Assembly (NCBI GenBank): GCA_002794775.1
Contig: NBAY01000001.1
Location: 744,001 to 808,000 of the forward strand
DNA length: 64,000 bases
Source: Porodaedalea pini
Lineage: Eukaryota; Basidiomycota; Agaricomycetes; Hymenochaetales; Hymenochaetaceae
Direction: 5' to 3'
The position numbers and the translations under genes are program-made. Positions 25,158-35,490 of the stretch are shown in pieces; positions within the stretch are counted from its first letter, which is position 1; each line of letters begins with the position of its first letter. The notes beneath the pieces are model-generated. The model saw only the letters and a program-made list of their open reading frames with translations, was not told where the DNA came from and searched no databases.

Positions 25158-25571
25158 TGTTAGGCGGGAGTCCGGGAGACGACTCGGACTGGGCAGGCCT
25201 CGGCTGACTGTCGTCTGGGACGTGCTATACTCGAGCGGGGACTCGGGACACGCTGTACTCAGGCTAGGTCGTCGCGGAGGTAAGAGGATTAATACAAGTC
25301 TAAACTAATACAAGGGGGACGAGTCTCACCTAGGTCGTCGCGGAGGTAAGAGGAAAAGCAGAACAAGGAGTTCATGCGATTCCTGAGACCTTATATAGCG
25401 ACGACCGTGAGACTATATTACCTAACATTACCTAACGAGTGGGAATGGAATGAATGAAGGCAGTGTGGGAATGATTGTGTAAGATGGGTAAATATAATGA
25501 AAAGGACGAATATAATAAAGGAAATGGTAAAAGGGTAAATAAAGGAAAAGGTGAAAGTTCAGGTTCTAACA
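25158..25571 (-). repeat. 3' LTR of outer Gypsy element
   Basis: This is a 414-base LTR with TG...CA ends (read on either strand). It matches the copy at 37316-37729 except for one base in the AAAGGG(T/A)AAATAAAGG stretch. The polypurine tract lies directly next to it, seen on the + strand as TTACCCCCCCTTC from 25572. Confidence 0.93.
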
Positions 25572-26915
25572 TTACCCCCCCTTCAAGGTTGGGCGTCCCG
25601 ACCAACCATGATTGCAGTCGTCAGGCTCGGTGTCGACGAAGAGCGGACGGAGTCGTTGACGAGGGATGTCGAGTTTTCGAGGTGCACCGGGATGTTTGAG
25701 GTAGAACTCAGCGATCGCCTCCTTCGCGTTCTTGCCGAAGTCTGTCTCAGGCTGCCAAGTAGGTTCATTGTAGCCGACCCACTTGACAAGGTACTGTAGT
25801 TTCCCTCGGTGCAGACGCGAGTCTAGAACCTCCTCAATCTCGTACTCCTCCTCATTGTCGATGATGTCAGGTGGCGGTGGTGTTGGTTGTCTTTGGCTCT
25901 CGAAGGACGGTTCAACGGCAGGCTTTAGCAGCGCTTCGTTGAAGACCGGGTGGACCTTTTTCCATCGCTTTGGGAGCTTGAGCTTGTACGCGCTTGCTCC
26001 CACCTTGTCGACGATTTCGAAGGGGCCATACCATTTGTCAGCAAGTTTCTTTGTCGGTGAGTCTGTGCTGATGTTTCACCCGTCAAGGAAAACCTTGTCC
26101 CCAGCCTTGTACTCAACCGAAATCCCTGCTGTCCGGTCGTGATAGCGTTTCATGTCGTCCGCCGCTTTGACCAAGTTGTCCTTCGCAACCCGATGAGTCT
26201 CCTTTATGTGCTTCGCGAATTCTTCCGCCGACATGTTGGCAGACGAGGTTTGTGTCGTGTCAAAGCTTAAGGGGTGACATCCTGCGTTCGCGTAGAAAGG
26301 AGACATCTTCGTCGCCGAATGCTCGCGGTTATTATACGCGAACTCCGCGAGGGGGAGCCAGTCCTTCCAGTCCGATTGTCGATGGTTTACGAAGAGCCTA
26401 AGATATTGTTCGAGCTCTTGGTTAACGCGTTCCGTCTGACCATCTGTCTGTGGGTGATATGCCGTTGACGGGTTGCCTTCGATGTGTAGGAGTTTGTACA
26501 GCTCCTTCATCATCGATGCATCAAACTGCGTGCCTCGGTCATGGATGATCTTCTTCGGCAAGCCATGGAGGCGGAAGACATGGTCGCGGTACAGTTGAGC
26601 CATGCCTTCCGCCGACAACCTTGTCGTAGTCGGGATCGCGTGCATCTGTTTCGAGAACCTGTCGACGAAAACGCAGATTGCGTTGTGTCCCTTGGAGTCT
26701 GGGAGTTCTCCGATGAGGTCGACTGTGACAATTTCCCATGGGCCCTCCGGGACCGTGTTCGGGTGAAGTGGCCTTGACCTCGATGCCCTCAGAGCCTTTG
26801 TTCGCTGGCAGCGATCACACCCTCGGACATACGCTCTGACGTCGGAGAACATCAACGTCCACCAGAAGTCTCGTCGGACGAGTTCCACCGTTTTCGACGC
26901 TCCTGGGTGTCCAGC
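25572..26915 (-). pseudogene. Outer Gypsy pol, 3' part: integrase and chromodomain
   Basis: Begins on the minus strand at the inner insertion point and reads VELVRRDFWWTLMFSDVRAY, CDRCQRTKA (zinc-binding half), VDLIGELPDSKGHNAICVFV (first catalytic Asp), DRGTQFDASMM (second Asp) and STAYHPQTDGQTERVNQELE (catalytic Glu). The GPY/F-like region GDKVFLDG then meets a TGA at about 26069-26071 where the inner copy has CGA (Arg). After that, NISTDSPTKKLADKWYGPFE continues in the same frame. The C-terminal chromodomain (YEIEEVLDSRLHRGKLQYLV, then KWVGYNEPTWQPE) follows, stopping at 25572. Confidence 0.9.
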
Positions 26916-27338
26916 TGTCAGGACTCGAACTTCCCCTTTTCTTTATTTCCCCTTTTCCTTTTTCGTTTCTGTTAATTGCTCCTTTTCATTATCTTTAATC
27001 ATCTTTCCAATCACTTCCCACACTCCCTCTACACGACCTTCATTCGTTCCATTCCCACTCGTTATGTAATGTTAGGTAATATAGTCTCACGGTCGTCGCT
27101 ATATAAGGTCTCAGGAATCGCATGAACTCCTTGTTCTGCTTTTCCTCTTACCTCCGCGTCGACCTAGGTGAGACTCGTCCCCCTTGTATTAGTCTAGTCT
27201 TGTATTAATCCTCTTACCTCCGCGTCGACCTAGCCTGAGTAAGCGTGTCCCGAGCCTACGCTCGAGTATAGCACGTCCCAAACGACAGTCAGCCGAGGCC
27301 TGCCCAGTCCGAGTCGTCTCCCGGACTCCCGCCTAACA
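26916..27338 (+). repeat. 5' LTR of inner Gypsy element with promoter
   Basis: A 423-base LTR with TG...CA ends. It has a TATA box (TATATAA, 27100-27106). The likely RNA start is G27133, 33 bases downstream, because the 11 bases from there (GTTCTGCTTTT, 27133-27143) are the exact complement of the priming site just after the LTR. It is repeated at 32749-33171. Confidence 0.93.
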
Positions 27339-27339
27339 T

Positions 27340-27350
27340 AAAAGCAGAAC
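27340..27350 (+). promoter_or_regulatory. Self-priming primer-binding site (Tf1-like)
   Basis: AAAAGCAGAAC, one base after the LTR, is the perfect reverse complement of GTTCTGCTTTT at the predicted RNA 5' end (27133-27143). The match is 11 bases with mismatches on both sides. No match to a tRNA 3' end was noticed. In the Tf1/sushi chromovirus group reverse transcription is primed by the RNA's own first 11 bases, and this fits that scheme. Confidence 0.8.
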
Positions 27351-28042
27351 CCCACCCAGGCTCATCCCCAGCGTACGTCGTCGCTGTCGACTCGCCTTCA
27401 CTCAGTCTAGAGGAGCGCTCCCCTCGACGGATTTGACGTGTAAACCCCCTGAACGACAACCCTCAACCCTGCCCGGACGTTTTCGGACGTTTGTGTATTA
27501 CGTAAACATATCAACCGACATCTCCCGACCCTGGCTCTACGAATTAGCCTCTGGTGGAGCACGCACCTAACGTGGACGTGGGTAACCAGACGAGTCCAAA
27601 CTTCGACGACAATCTCGTTTGTAATCTCACTCGGATCCTACCGCCTCGTCATCAACTTCGCTGACGAACCCGCTCAACGTTGGCGTAACCCCGGATCGAA
27701 CACGCAACCGATCCCTGTCCCACCGCCAACGTCAAGATAGATCTCACCGACGAACAGCGACGGGCCCTTCCTGCCTCAGCCCGTTGGGATCCAGATCGAC
27801 CAGGCTACGTCGCGACCAATAACAGCGGCGTCACTCACGACATCTGGTGGAGTGAGATCCGGCACGGCTGGTATTCGTCAGACGAACGAGGAAGGAGAGC
27901 AAGGTGGCCTCCAGCTACCCCATCGTCACCCGCACCGTCAACATCTACGGTTAACCTACCACCGACTCCGGGTCCTTACCGCGAGACCAACAGAGATCCC
28001 TCACCGCCGACTCCCCCAGAACCTTCAACACCCGAACCCGCG

Positions 28043-29122
28043 ATGTCAGCAGAAGGTTTCAGCCAACAGCAAATGGCGCAGATCGCGGCCATCGTTGCGA
28101 ATGCCTTCGCCCATCAGGCGAACAACGCCCCAGCGCCGGTCGCGGCCGCTAACCCCCCGACCCCCAACATAGACGTCGCCCGACCACGTGAATTCACTGG
28201 TGGCGACGATTACCTTGACTTCAGACGCGAAGTCCTTCTTTTCGTGTCCGCGAACCCAAACCGATACCCTACGTCGGAGAGTAAGATCTACGTAGCTCTC
28301 TCCTACCTGAAGGGTGGTAATGCGGCAACGTGGGCGCAGAACTACGTCGAGGAGTCGACAACGGCGGGAATCGTTACCTTCACGGACAGCTGGGAAAGAT
28401 TCCAGGAACGACTCGACGCCTCGTTCGACGATCCGAACCGAAAGGAAGCTGCGCTGAAGGATTTCCGGGAGAAGGTTCAGAAGGACCTCACCGCGGATAA
28501 GTTCTTCCAACAACTTGACGTCATCATCAAGCGGGTGGAACTGAAAGACGACAGCGTTATCTGCGACCGCCTCAAGCGAGCAATGAACATCGAGGTAGTC
28601 CGCGGCGTGCTGAGGTCAACGCCCGTACCGACAACGTATGAGGCGTGGAAGAACAAAGCTATCGAGATCGATCGCGGAGAACAACAGATCCGCGCGATTC
28701 AACGAGGCCGCCCGTTCATACCGCAACCTCGCCAACAACAACCGGCACCCCCTGCTCGGCGCCAAGTTGCAACCCCGCACGTCGACAAACGCGACGCGAC
28801 CGGCGTCACGTTCGGAGGTATCGGACAACCGATGGACGTCTCTATGAACGAGGCACGTCGCAGAAGAGCTTGCTGGATCTGTGGTCAAGAAGGCCACTTC
28901 AAGGACAGGTGCCCGCAGGGGAAACCGATTATCCAGCGTATGCTGGAACTGATGGCCCCTGGCGAACGCCGCATCCTCGCAGACGAGCTCGGAGCGATGA
29001 AGGAGTCAGCCTTCGAGGAAGTCGTAGACACTCGGAGGTCGACGGTGGAGGACTATGTGGAGGAAGGAGAGAATGACGAAGAGGTCGTTGACTCGCAGGG
29101 TTTTGCGAGTGGTCAGGCGTAG
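28043..29122 (+). CDS. gag: Inner Gypsy gag
   Basis: A 359-codon capsid/nucleocapsid gene starting MSAEGFSQQQMAQIAAIVAN. It has the retrotransposon gag core (RPREFTGGDDYLDFRREV, then YPTSESKIYVALSYLKGGNA and WERFQERLDASF). A single CCHC zinc knuckle follows near the C-terminus (CWICGQEGHFKDRC). Its last codons overlap the pol frame by about 28 bases, with a slippery heptamer in the overlap. The Gln/Pro-rich leader region (27339-28042) carries no other recognised gene. It is close to the outer gag, which starts MSTGGFSTQQ. Confidence 0.93.
   Translation: MSAEGFSQQQMAQIAAIVANAFAHQANNAPAPVAAANPPTPNIDVARPREFTGGDDYLDFRREVLLFVSANPNRYPTSESKIYVALSYLKGGNAATWAQNYVEESTTAGIVTFTDSWERFQERLDASFDDPNRKEAALKDFREKVQKDLTADKFFQQLDVIIKRVELKDDSVICDRLKRAMNIEVVRGVLRSTPVPTTYEAWKNKAIEIDRGEQQIRAIQRGRPFIPQPRQQQPAPPARRQVATPHVDKRDATGVTFGGIGQPMDVSMNEARRRRACWICGQEGHFKDRCPQGKPIIQRMLELMAPGERRILADELGAMKESAFEEVVDTRRSTVEDYVEEGENDEEVVDSQGFASGQA
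29098..29104 (+). promoter_or_regulatory. Probable -1 ribosomal frameshift site for gag-pol
   Basis: GGGTTTT read in gag frame as CAG GGT TTT GCG has the canonical X XXY YYZ form (G GGT TTT). The pol frame is -1 to gag and opens at 29092 after a TGA, so the heptamer lies inside the roughly 28-base overlap before the gag stop (TAG 29120-29122). The inverted pair CTCGCA and TGCGAG brackets it. The same site occurs in the outer element at 35477-35483. Confidence 0.7.
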
Positions 29123-32100
29123 CCATCGGGGCGACTGACCGGGAAGAACAAGGGACTTTGAATCCGGACTCGTTAAAATATAACCGACCGTCTGTACAAC
29201 ACGTAGATGCGAACGACGTCGATGGTTTTCCGGAGTATGAAGTCCCCACCGGTGTGAAAAGAAGTGAAGGGTACGAGCAGTTGTTCATGAGAGGAACTGG
29301 CGGACGCCAGCTGGACCTTCTCCTGAACGTCGGACACAGTGTGAAAGGTGAAGTGAGGGAGGTAGACGCTCACGCACTCGTGGACTCGGGATGTACAGGA
29401 TCGTGCATCGACGTGAGGTTCGTCGAACGGTATGGGCTAGAAACGAAGCGGTATATCCGACCCCTTGCGGTGCTCAATGCCGACGGCACGCACAACGAAG
29501 CTGGGTTGATCGAGGAATACGTTGACGTTGAACTCACGATCGGTCATCATAAGGAACAGATCGTCCTGGCAGTAACCTCATTGGCGTCTTCTAACATCTT
29601 CCTGGGGTACGACTGGCTTCGACGACACAATCCAGAGGTCAACTGGAAGACGGGGACACTCGACTTTACTCGCTGTCCAGGTGAATGCGTGGTAGAGAAG
29701 GACAACGAGGAAGGTATGCGGAGGGTGTGGAGAGCAGCAAAGGAGACGAGGAGGGTGAGAGAGGTGCGAATGGACAAGGAGTCCTGGCCCGCATACCTCA
29801 ACGACTACGCCGACGTCTTTAGCGAAAAAGGCTTCGAAAAGCTACCGGAACACCGACCGTGGGACCACGTCATCGACTTGAAGCCTGACTTCAAACCAAG
29901 TGACTGTAAAATCTACCCGCTCACGCCAACAGAGCAACAGTCACTCAAGGACTTCCTCGATGAAAACTTGAAGTCGGGTCGCATTCGACGGTCGATATCG
30001 CCCATGGCGTCGCCCTTCTTCTTCATTAAGAAGGCCGACAAATCGCTACGCCCGATCCAGGATTACCGTAAGCTCAATGACGGTACGATCAAGAACAAGT
30101 ATCCCCTCCCTCTCATTGACGAACTCGTCGACAAGGTCAAGAAAGCGAAGTACATCACTAAGCTTGACCTTCGCTGGGGGTACTACAATATCCGGATCCG
30201 CGAGGGTGACGAATGGAAGGCAGCGTTTCGCACAAACATGGGCCTCTTCGAACCGACGGTCATGTTCTTTGGTCTCTGCAACGCCCCGGCAACGTTCCAG
30301 GCTTTTGTCAATCACATCTTCAAGGAACTGATTTACGCTAACCTGATCATCGTATACCTCGACGACATATTGATCCTCTCGGAGACCATTGAGGAACATA
30401 TAGACACGTCGAGGCGCGTCCTTCAGATCCTGCGAGAGAATGGCCTGTACCTGAAGCCGGAGAAGTGCGAATTTGACGCCAAGGTCGTCAAATACCTCGG
30501 CCACATCATCGGTAATGGCGAGATCAAGGCTGACCCAGCAAAGACGGAGGCGATTGCGAACTGGCCGGTCCCACGAAACCTGAAACAGCTACAACAATTC
30601 CTCGGCATGGGTAACTGGCTACGACGGTTCATCAAGGACTACAGTAAGGTGGTCCATCCGCTGACGTCGTTAACGGGCAAGAAGGACTGGGTATGGGAGA
30701 CCGAACAGCAGGAAGCGTTCGAGGAGCTGAGACGACGTCTCTGCTCACCTCCAGTCCTAGCCATCGCCAACGACGAGGGTCCTTTCCGCGTAGAAGCGGA
30801 CTCGTCAAACTTTGCGCTCGGCGGTGTGTTGTTGCAAAAACAGGAAGGGAAGTGGAGGGTGATTGCCTATAGGTCAGAAGCGCTCCTACCCGCTGAACGA
30901 AACTATGAGATCTACGACAAGGAGATGCTCGCGATCGTTTCGGCGCTCAAGGAATGGCGACAATACCTCCTCGGCGCTCGCCACACGATCGAAATCTGGT
31001 CCGACCACGCTAACCTCACCTACTTCAGGTCAGCGCAGAAGCTGAGCTACCGTCAAGCCCGCTGGCGAACCGAACTCGAAGAGTTTGACTTCCACCTCGA
31101 ACACAAGTCGGGGAAGACGATGGGCAAGGCGGACCTATTATCGCGCAAGGCGGGTTACGACAAGGGCCAGGATGACAATGACGGCATCGTCTTCATCAAG
31201 GAAAAGTGGTTGAATCGTGGAATAGTGAGGACGTCGCGGGATGAAGTGTTGGAACGAGTGGGTGAAGCGCAGAGAGCACAAGACGAGTCGGAAAGGCCGA
31301 CGAATATGGTAGAAGTCGACGGGTTGTGGTGAATGAAAGGCAAGGTGTACGTGCCGTCGACGATGAAGGAAGCGGTGTTGAGGGAGTGCCACGACTCTAC
31401 CCTGGCAGGACATCCGGGATCGTCGAAAACGGTCGAACTGGTACGTCGAGACTTCTGGTGGGCGTCGATGTTCTCCGATGTCCGAGCATACGTCCGAGGA
31501 TGTGACCGCTGCCAACGAACGAAGGCTCTGAGGGCATCGAGGTCGAGGCCACTTCATCCAAACGCGGTCCCTGAAGGTCCCTGGGAAATTGTCACGGTCG
31601 ACCTCATCGGAGAACTCCCGGACTCCAAGGGGCACAACGCAATCTGCGTTTTCGTCGATAGGTTCTCGAAACAGATGCACGCGATCCCGACGACGACAAA
31701 ATTGTCAGCGGAAGGCATGGCTCAACTGTACCGCGACCACGTCTTCCGTCTCCATGGCTTGCCAAAAAAGATCATCCATGACCGAGGCACGCAGTTTGAC
31801 GCATCAATGATGAGGGAGCTGTACAAACTCCTACACATCGAAGGCAACCCGTCGACGGCGTATCACCCGCAAACGGACGGTCAGACGGAACGCGTCAACC
31901 AAGAGCTCGAACAGTACCTCCGGCTCTTCGTTGACCATCGGCAGTCAGACTGGAAAGACTGGCTCCCTCTCGCAGAGTTCGCCTACAACAACCGAGAACA
32001 CTCGGCGACAAAGATGTCACCCTTCTACGCGAACACTGGACGTCACCCTAGGAGCTTCGACGCCGTACGAACTTCCTCTACCAACATGTCGGCAGAAGAA

Positions 32101-32735
32101 TTCGCGAAGCACATCAAGGAGACCCATCGCGCGGCAAGGGACAATCTGGTCAAAGCAGCAGAAGACATGAAACGCTACCATGACCGGACGGCAGGAGCAT
32201 CGGTGGAATACAAGGCTGGCGACAAGGTCTTCCTTGACGGGCGAAACATCAGTACGGACTCGCCGACAAAGAAACTTGCAGACAAATGGTACGGCCCCTT
32301 TGACGTCGTCGACAAGGTAGGAGCGAGCGCGTACAAGCTCAAACTCCCGAAGCGATGGAAAAAGGTCCACCCTGTCTTCAACGAAGCCCTGTTGAAACCC
32401 GCCGTTGAACCGTCGTTTGAGAGCCAGAAGCTACCGCCACCGCCACCACCGGAAATCGTCGACAACGAAGAGGAATACGAGGTTGAAGAGGTCATTGACT
32501 CACGTCTGCACCGAGGTAAACTACAGTACCTTGTCAAGTGGGTCGGGTACAACGAACCGACCTGGCAACCGGAGACGGACTTCGGCGAGAACGCAAAGGA
32601 GGCAATTGCTGAATTCTACCTCAAACACCCCGGTGCTCCCCGCAAACTCGATATCCCTCGCTCACGACTCCGTCCGCTCTTCGTCGACACCGAGCCAGAC
32701 GACCGCGATCTTGGTTGGTCGGGACGCCCAACCTT

Positions 32736-32745
32736 GAGGGGGGGG
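32736..32745 (+). other. Polypurine tract of inner Gypsy
   Basis: GAGGGGGGGG, three bases before the 3' LTR, is the expected primer for plus-strand DNA synthesis. The outer element has the matching tract next to its own 3' LTR. Confidence 0.85.
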
Positions 32746-32748
32746 TAA

Positions 32749-33171
32749 TGTCAGGACTCGAACTTCCCCTTTTCTTTATTTCCCCTTTTCCTTTTTCGTT
32801 TCTGTTAATTGCTCCTTTTCATTATCTTTAATCATCTTTCCAATCACTTCCCACACTCCCTCTACACGACCTTCATTCGTTCCATTCCCACTCGTTATGT
32901 AATGTTAGGTAATATAGTCTCACGGTCGTCGCTATATAAGGTCTCAGGAATCGCATGAACTCCTTGTTCTGCTTTTCCTCTTACCTCCGCGTCGACCTAG
33001 GTGAGACTCGTCCCCCTTGTATTAGTCTAGTCTTGTATTAATCCTCTTACCTCCGCGTCGACCTAGCCTGAGTAAGCGTGTCCCGAGCCTACGCTCGAGT
33101 ATAGCACGTCCCAAACGACAGTCAGCTGAGGCCTGCCCAGTCCGAGTCGTCTCCCGGACTCCCGCCTAACA
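32749..33171 (+). repeat. 3' LTR of inner Gypsy element
   Basis: This 423-base copy of 26916-27338 starts TGTCAGGACTCG and ends CCGCCTAACA. It is followed directly by the CCAGC target duplication and the severed pol of the outer element. The only difference noticed from the 5' copy is a C-to-T at a CpG. Confidence 0.95.
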
Positions 33172-35490
33172 CCAGCCAGTACCGAGTCGTGACATTCCCG
33201 TAATACGGCCTCCTTCATTGACGATGGCACGTATACCTTGTTTTTCATGCGCCACAATCCGTCGACTTCTGTCATTCCCGTCGGCCTCTCCGACTCGTCC
33301 TGCACTCTCTGCGCTTCACCCACTCGTTCCACCACCTCGTCGCGCGATGTCCGCACCACTCCACGGTTCAACCACTTATCCTTGATGAACACGACCCCAT
33401 CGTTGTCATCCTTGCCCTGATCATAGCCCGCCATACGCGATAGCAGGTCGGCCTTGCCCATCGTCTTGCCCGACTTGTGTTCAAGGTGGAAGTCGAATTC
33501 TTCAAGTTCGGTCCGCCAGCGAGCTTGGCGATAGCTCAGCTTCTGCGCCGACCTGAAGTAGGTGAGGTTGGCGTGGTCGGACCAGATTTCAATCTTGTGG
33601 CGAGCGCCAAGGAGGTATTGCCGCCACTCCTTGAGCGCCGAAACGATTGCGAGCATCTCCTTGTCATAGATCTCGTAGTTTCGTTCCGCTGGTTCAAGTG
33701 CCTCTGACCTGTAGGCGATCACCCTCCACTTCCCTTCCTGCTTCTGCAACAACACACCACCGAGCGCAAAGTTCGACGAGTCCGCTTCTACGCGGAAAGG
33801 GCCCTCGTCATTGGTGATGGCTAGGACTGGAGGTGAGCAGAGACGTCGTCTCAGCTCCTCGAACGCTTCCTGCTGTTCGGTCTCCCATACCCAGTCCTTC
33901 TTGCCCGTTAATGATGTCAACGGCCGGACCACCTTGCTGTAGTCCTTAATAAACCGTCTCAGCCAGTTTCCCATGCCGAGGAACTGTTGTAGCTCCTTGA
34001 GGTTTCGTGGGACCGGCCAGTTCGCAATCGCCTCCGTCTTTGCCGGGTCAGCCTTGATCTCGCCGTTGCCGATGATGTGACCGAGATACTTAACGACCTT
34101 GGCATCGAATTCGCACTTCTCCGGCTTCAAGTACAGGCCGTTTTCCCGGAGGATCTGAAGTACGCGCCTCGACGTGTCGATGTGCTCTTCAATGGTTTCT
34201 GAGAGGATCAGTATGTCGTCGAGGTATACGATGATCAAGTTTGCGTAGATCAGTTCCTTGAAGATGTGGTTGACAAAAGCTTGGAAAGTGGCCAGTGCGT
34301 TGCAAAGACCAAAGAACATCACCGTTGGTTCGAAGAGGCCCATGTTCGTGCGGAAAGCCGCCTTCCACTCGTCACCCTCGTGGATCCGGATATTGTAGTA
34401 TCCCCAGCGAAGGTCAAGCTTAGTGATGTACTTCGCTTTCTTGACCTTGTCGACGAGTTCGTCAATGAGAGGGAGGGGATACTTGTTCTTGATCGTACCG
34501 TCATTGAGCTTATGGTAATCCTGGATCGGGCGTAGCGATTTGTCGGCCTTCTTAATGAAGAAGAAGGGTGATGCCATGGGCGATATCGACCGTCGAATGC
34601 GACCCGACTTTAGATTTTCATCAAGGAAGTCCTTGAGTGACTGCTGCTCAGTTGGCGTGAGCGGGTAGATCTTACAGTCGCTCGGTTTGAAGTCAGGCTT
34701 CAAGTCGATGACATGGTCCCAGGGTCGGTGCTCCAGCAGCTTCTCAAAGCCCTTTTCGCTGAAAACATCGGTGTAGTCGTTGAGGTATGCGGGCCAGGAC
34801 GCCTTGTCCATTCGCATCTCATTCACCCTCCTCATCTGTTCTACCACCTCCTTCACTTTGTCTAGGTCCTCTACAGGCTCCCTTTCGATCGCACATTCGC
34901 TCGGGCAGCGAGTAAATTCGAGCGTACCCGTCTTCCAGTCGACCTCTGGGTTGTGCCGTCGAAGCCAGTCGTACCCCAGGAAGATGTTAGACGACGCCAG
35001 TGAGGTTACCGCCAGGATAATCTGTTCCTTATGGTGACCGATTGTAAGTTCAATGTCAACGTACTCCTCGATTAACCCGGCTTCGTTGTGCGTGCCGTCA
35101 GCATTGAGTACCGCAAGGGGTCGGATATAACGCTTCGTCTCCAGCCCGTATCGTTCAACAAACCTTACGTCAATGCACGATCCCGTACATCCCGAATCTA
35201 CGAGCGCGTGTGCGTCTACCTCCCTCACTTCACCTTCCACGCTGTGTCCGACGTTCAGGAGAAGGTCCAGCTGGCGTCCGCCAGTTCCTCTCATGAACAG
35301 CTGCTCGTACTCTTCACTTCCTTTCACACCGGTGGGGACTTCATACTCAAGAAAACCATCGACGTCGTTTGCATCTATGTGTTGTACAGACGGTTGGTTA
35401 TATTTTAACGAATCCGGATTCGAAGTCCCTTGTTCTTCTCGGTCAGTCGCCCCGATGGCTACGCCTGACCACTCGCAAAACCCTGCGAGT
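33172..35490 (-). pseudogene. pol: Outer Gypsy pol, 5' part: protease, RT, RNase H
   Basis: Minus-strand frame, -1 to gag, opening in the gag overlap. It reads HALVDSGCTGSCIDVRF (protease), FFIKKADKSLRPIQDYHKLN, IIVYLDDILILS (RT active site), FRVEADSSNFALGG and GKTMGKADLLSR (RNase H), then MKNKVYVPSSMKEAVLRECH up to the CCAGC target site where the inner element begins. The rest of this gene lies at 25572-26915. Relative to the inner copy it has a CGC codon after VDGLW, so the linker is open here. Confidence 0.92.

Larger units (their letters stand above)
29092..32748 (+). pseudogene. pol: Inner Gypsy pol (protease, RT, RNase H, integrase, chromodomain), one nonsense codon
   Basis: In -1 frame to gag. 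Protease: HALVDSGCTGSCIDVRF. RT: FFIKKADKSLRPIQDYRKLN through IIVYLDDILILS (catalytic YLDD). RNase H: FRVEADSSNFALGG through GKTMGKADLLSR. Integrase: zinc domain HDSTLAGHPGSSK with CDRCQRTKA, then Asp of TVDLIGEL, Asp of DRGTQFDASMM and Glu of ERVNQELEQYL. The C-terminal chromodomain (YEVEEVIDSRLHRGKLQYLV, then KWVGYNEPTWQPE) would direct insertion to marked chromatin. At 31330-31332 a TGA follows VDGLW, while the outer copy has an Arg codon (CGC) there. The frame stays open on both sides. The stop overlaps the polypurine tract. Confidence 0.93.
26916..33171 (+). mobile_element. Inner Ty3/Gypsy chromovirus (plus strand), structurally complete
   Basis: A 6256-base element flanked by CCAGC direct repeats (26911-26915 and 33172-33176), with two 423-base LTRs. 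The two LTRs differ visibly at one CpG (GCCGAG at about 27291 against GCTGAG at about 33124). Order: 5' LTR, self-priming site, 0.7-kb leader, gag, -1 frameshift site, pol, polypurine tract, 3' LTR. It belongs to the same family as the element it sits in but points the other way. Its LTR start (TGTCAGGACTCGAAC) differs from the outer one (TGTTAGAACCTGAAC). The only visible lesion is a TGA at 31330-31332 in pol. Confidence 0.95.

Noticed and set aside
25475..25799. Short + strand frames spanning the left LTR edge
   Set aside because: They read through the LTR into the antisense of integrase and chromodomain and are artefacts of the minus-strand element.
30046..30504. 152-codon minus-strand frame inside the inner pol
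   Set aside because: It is antisense to the reverse-transcriptase domain, and the same shadow lies over the outer pol.
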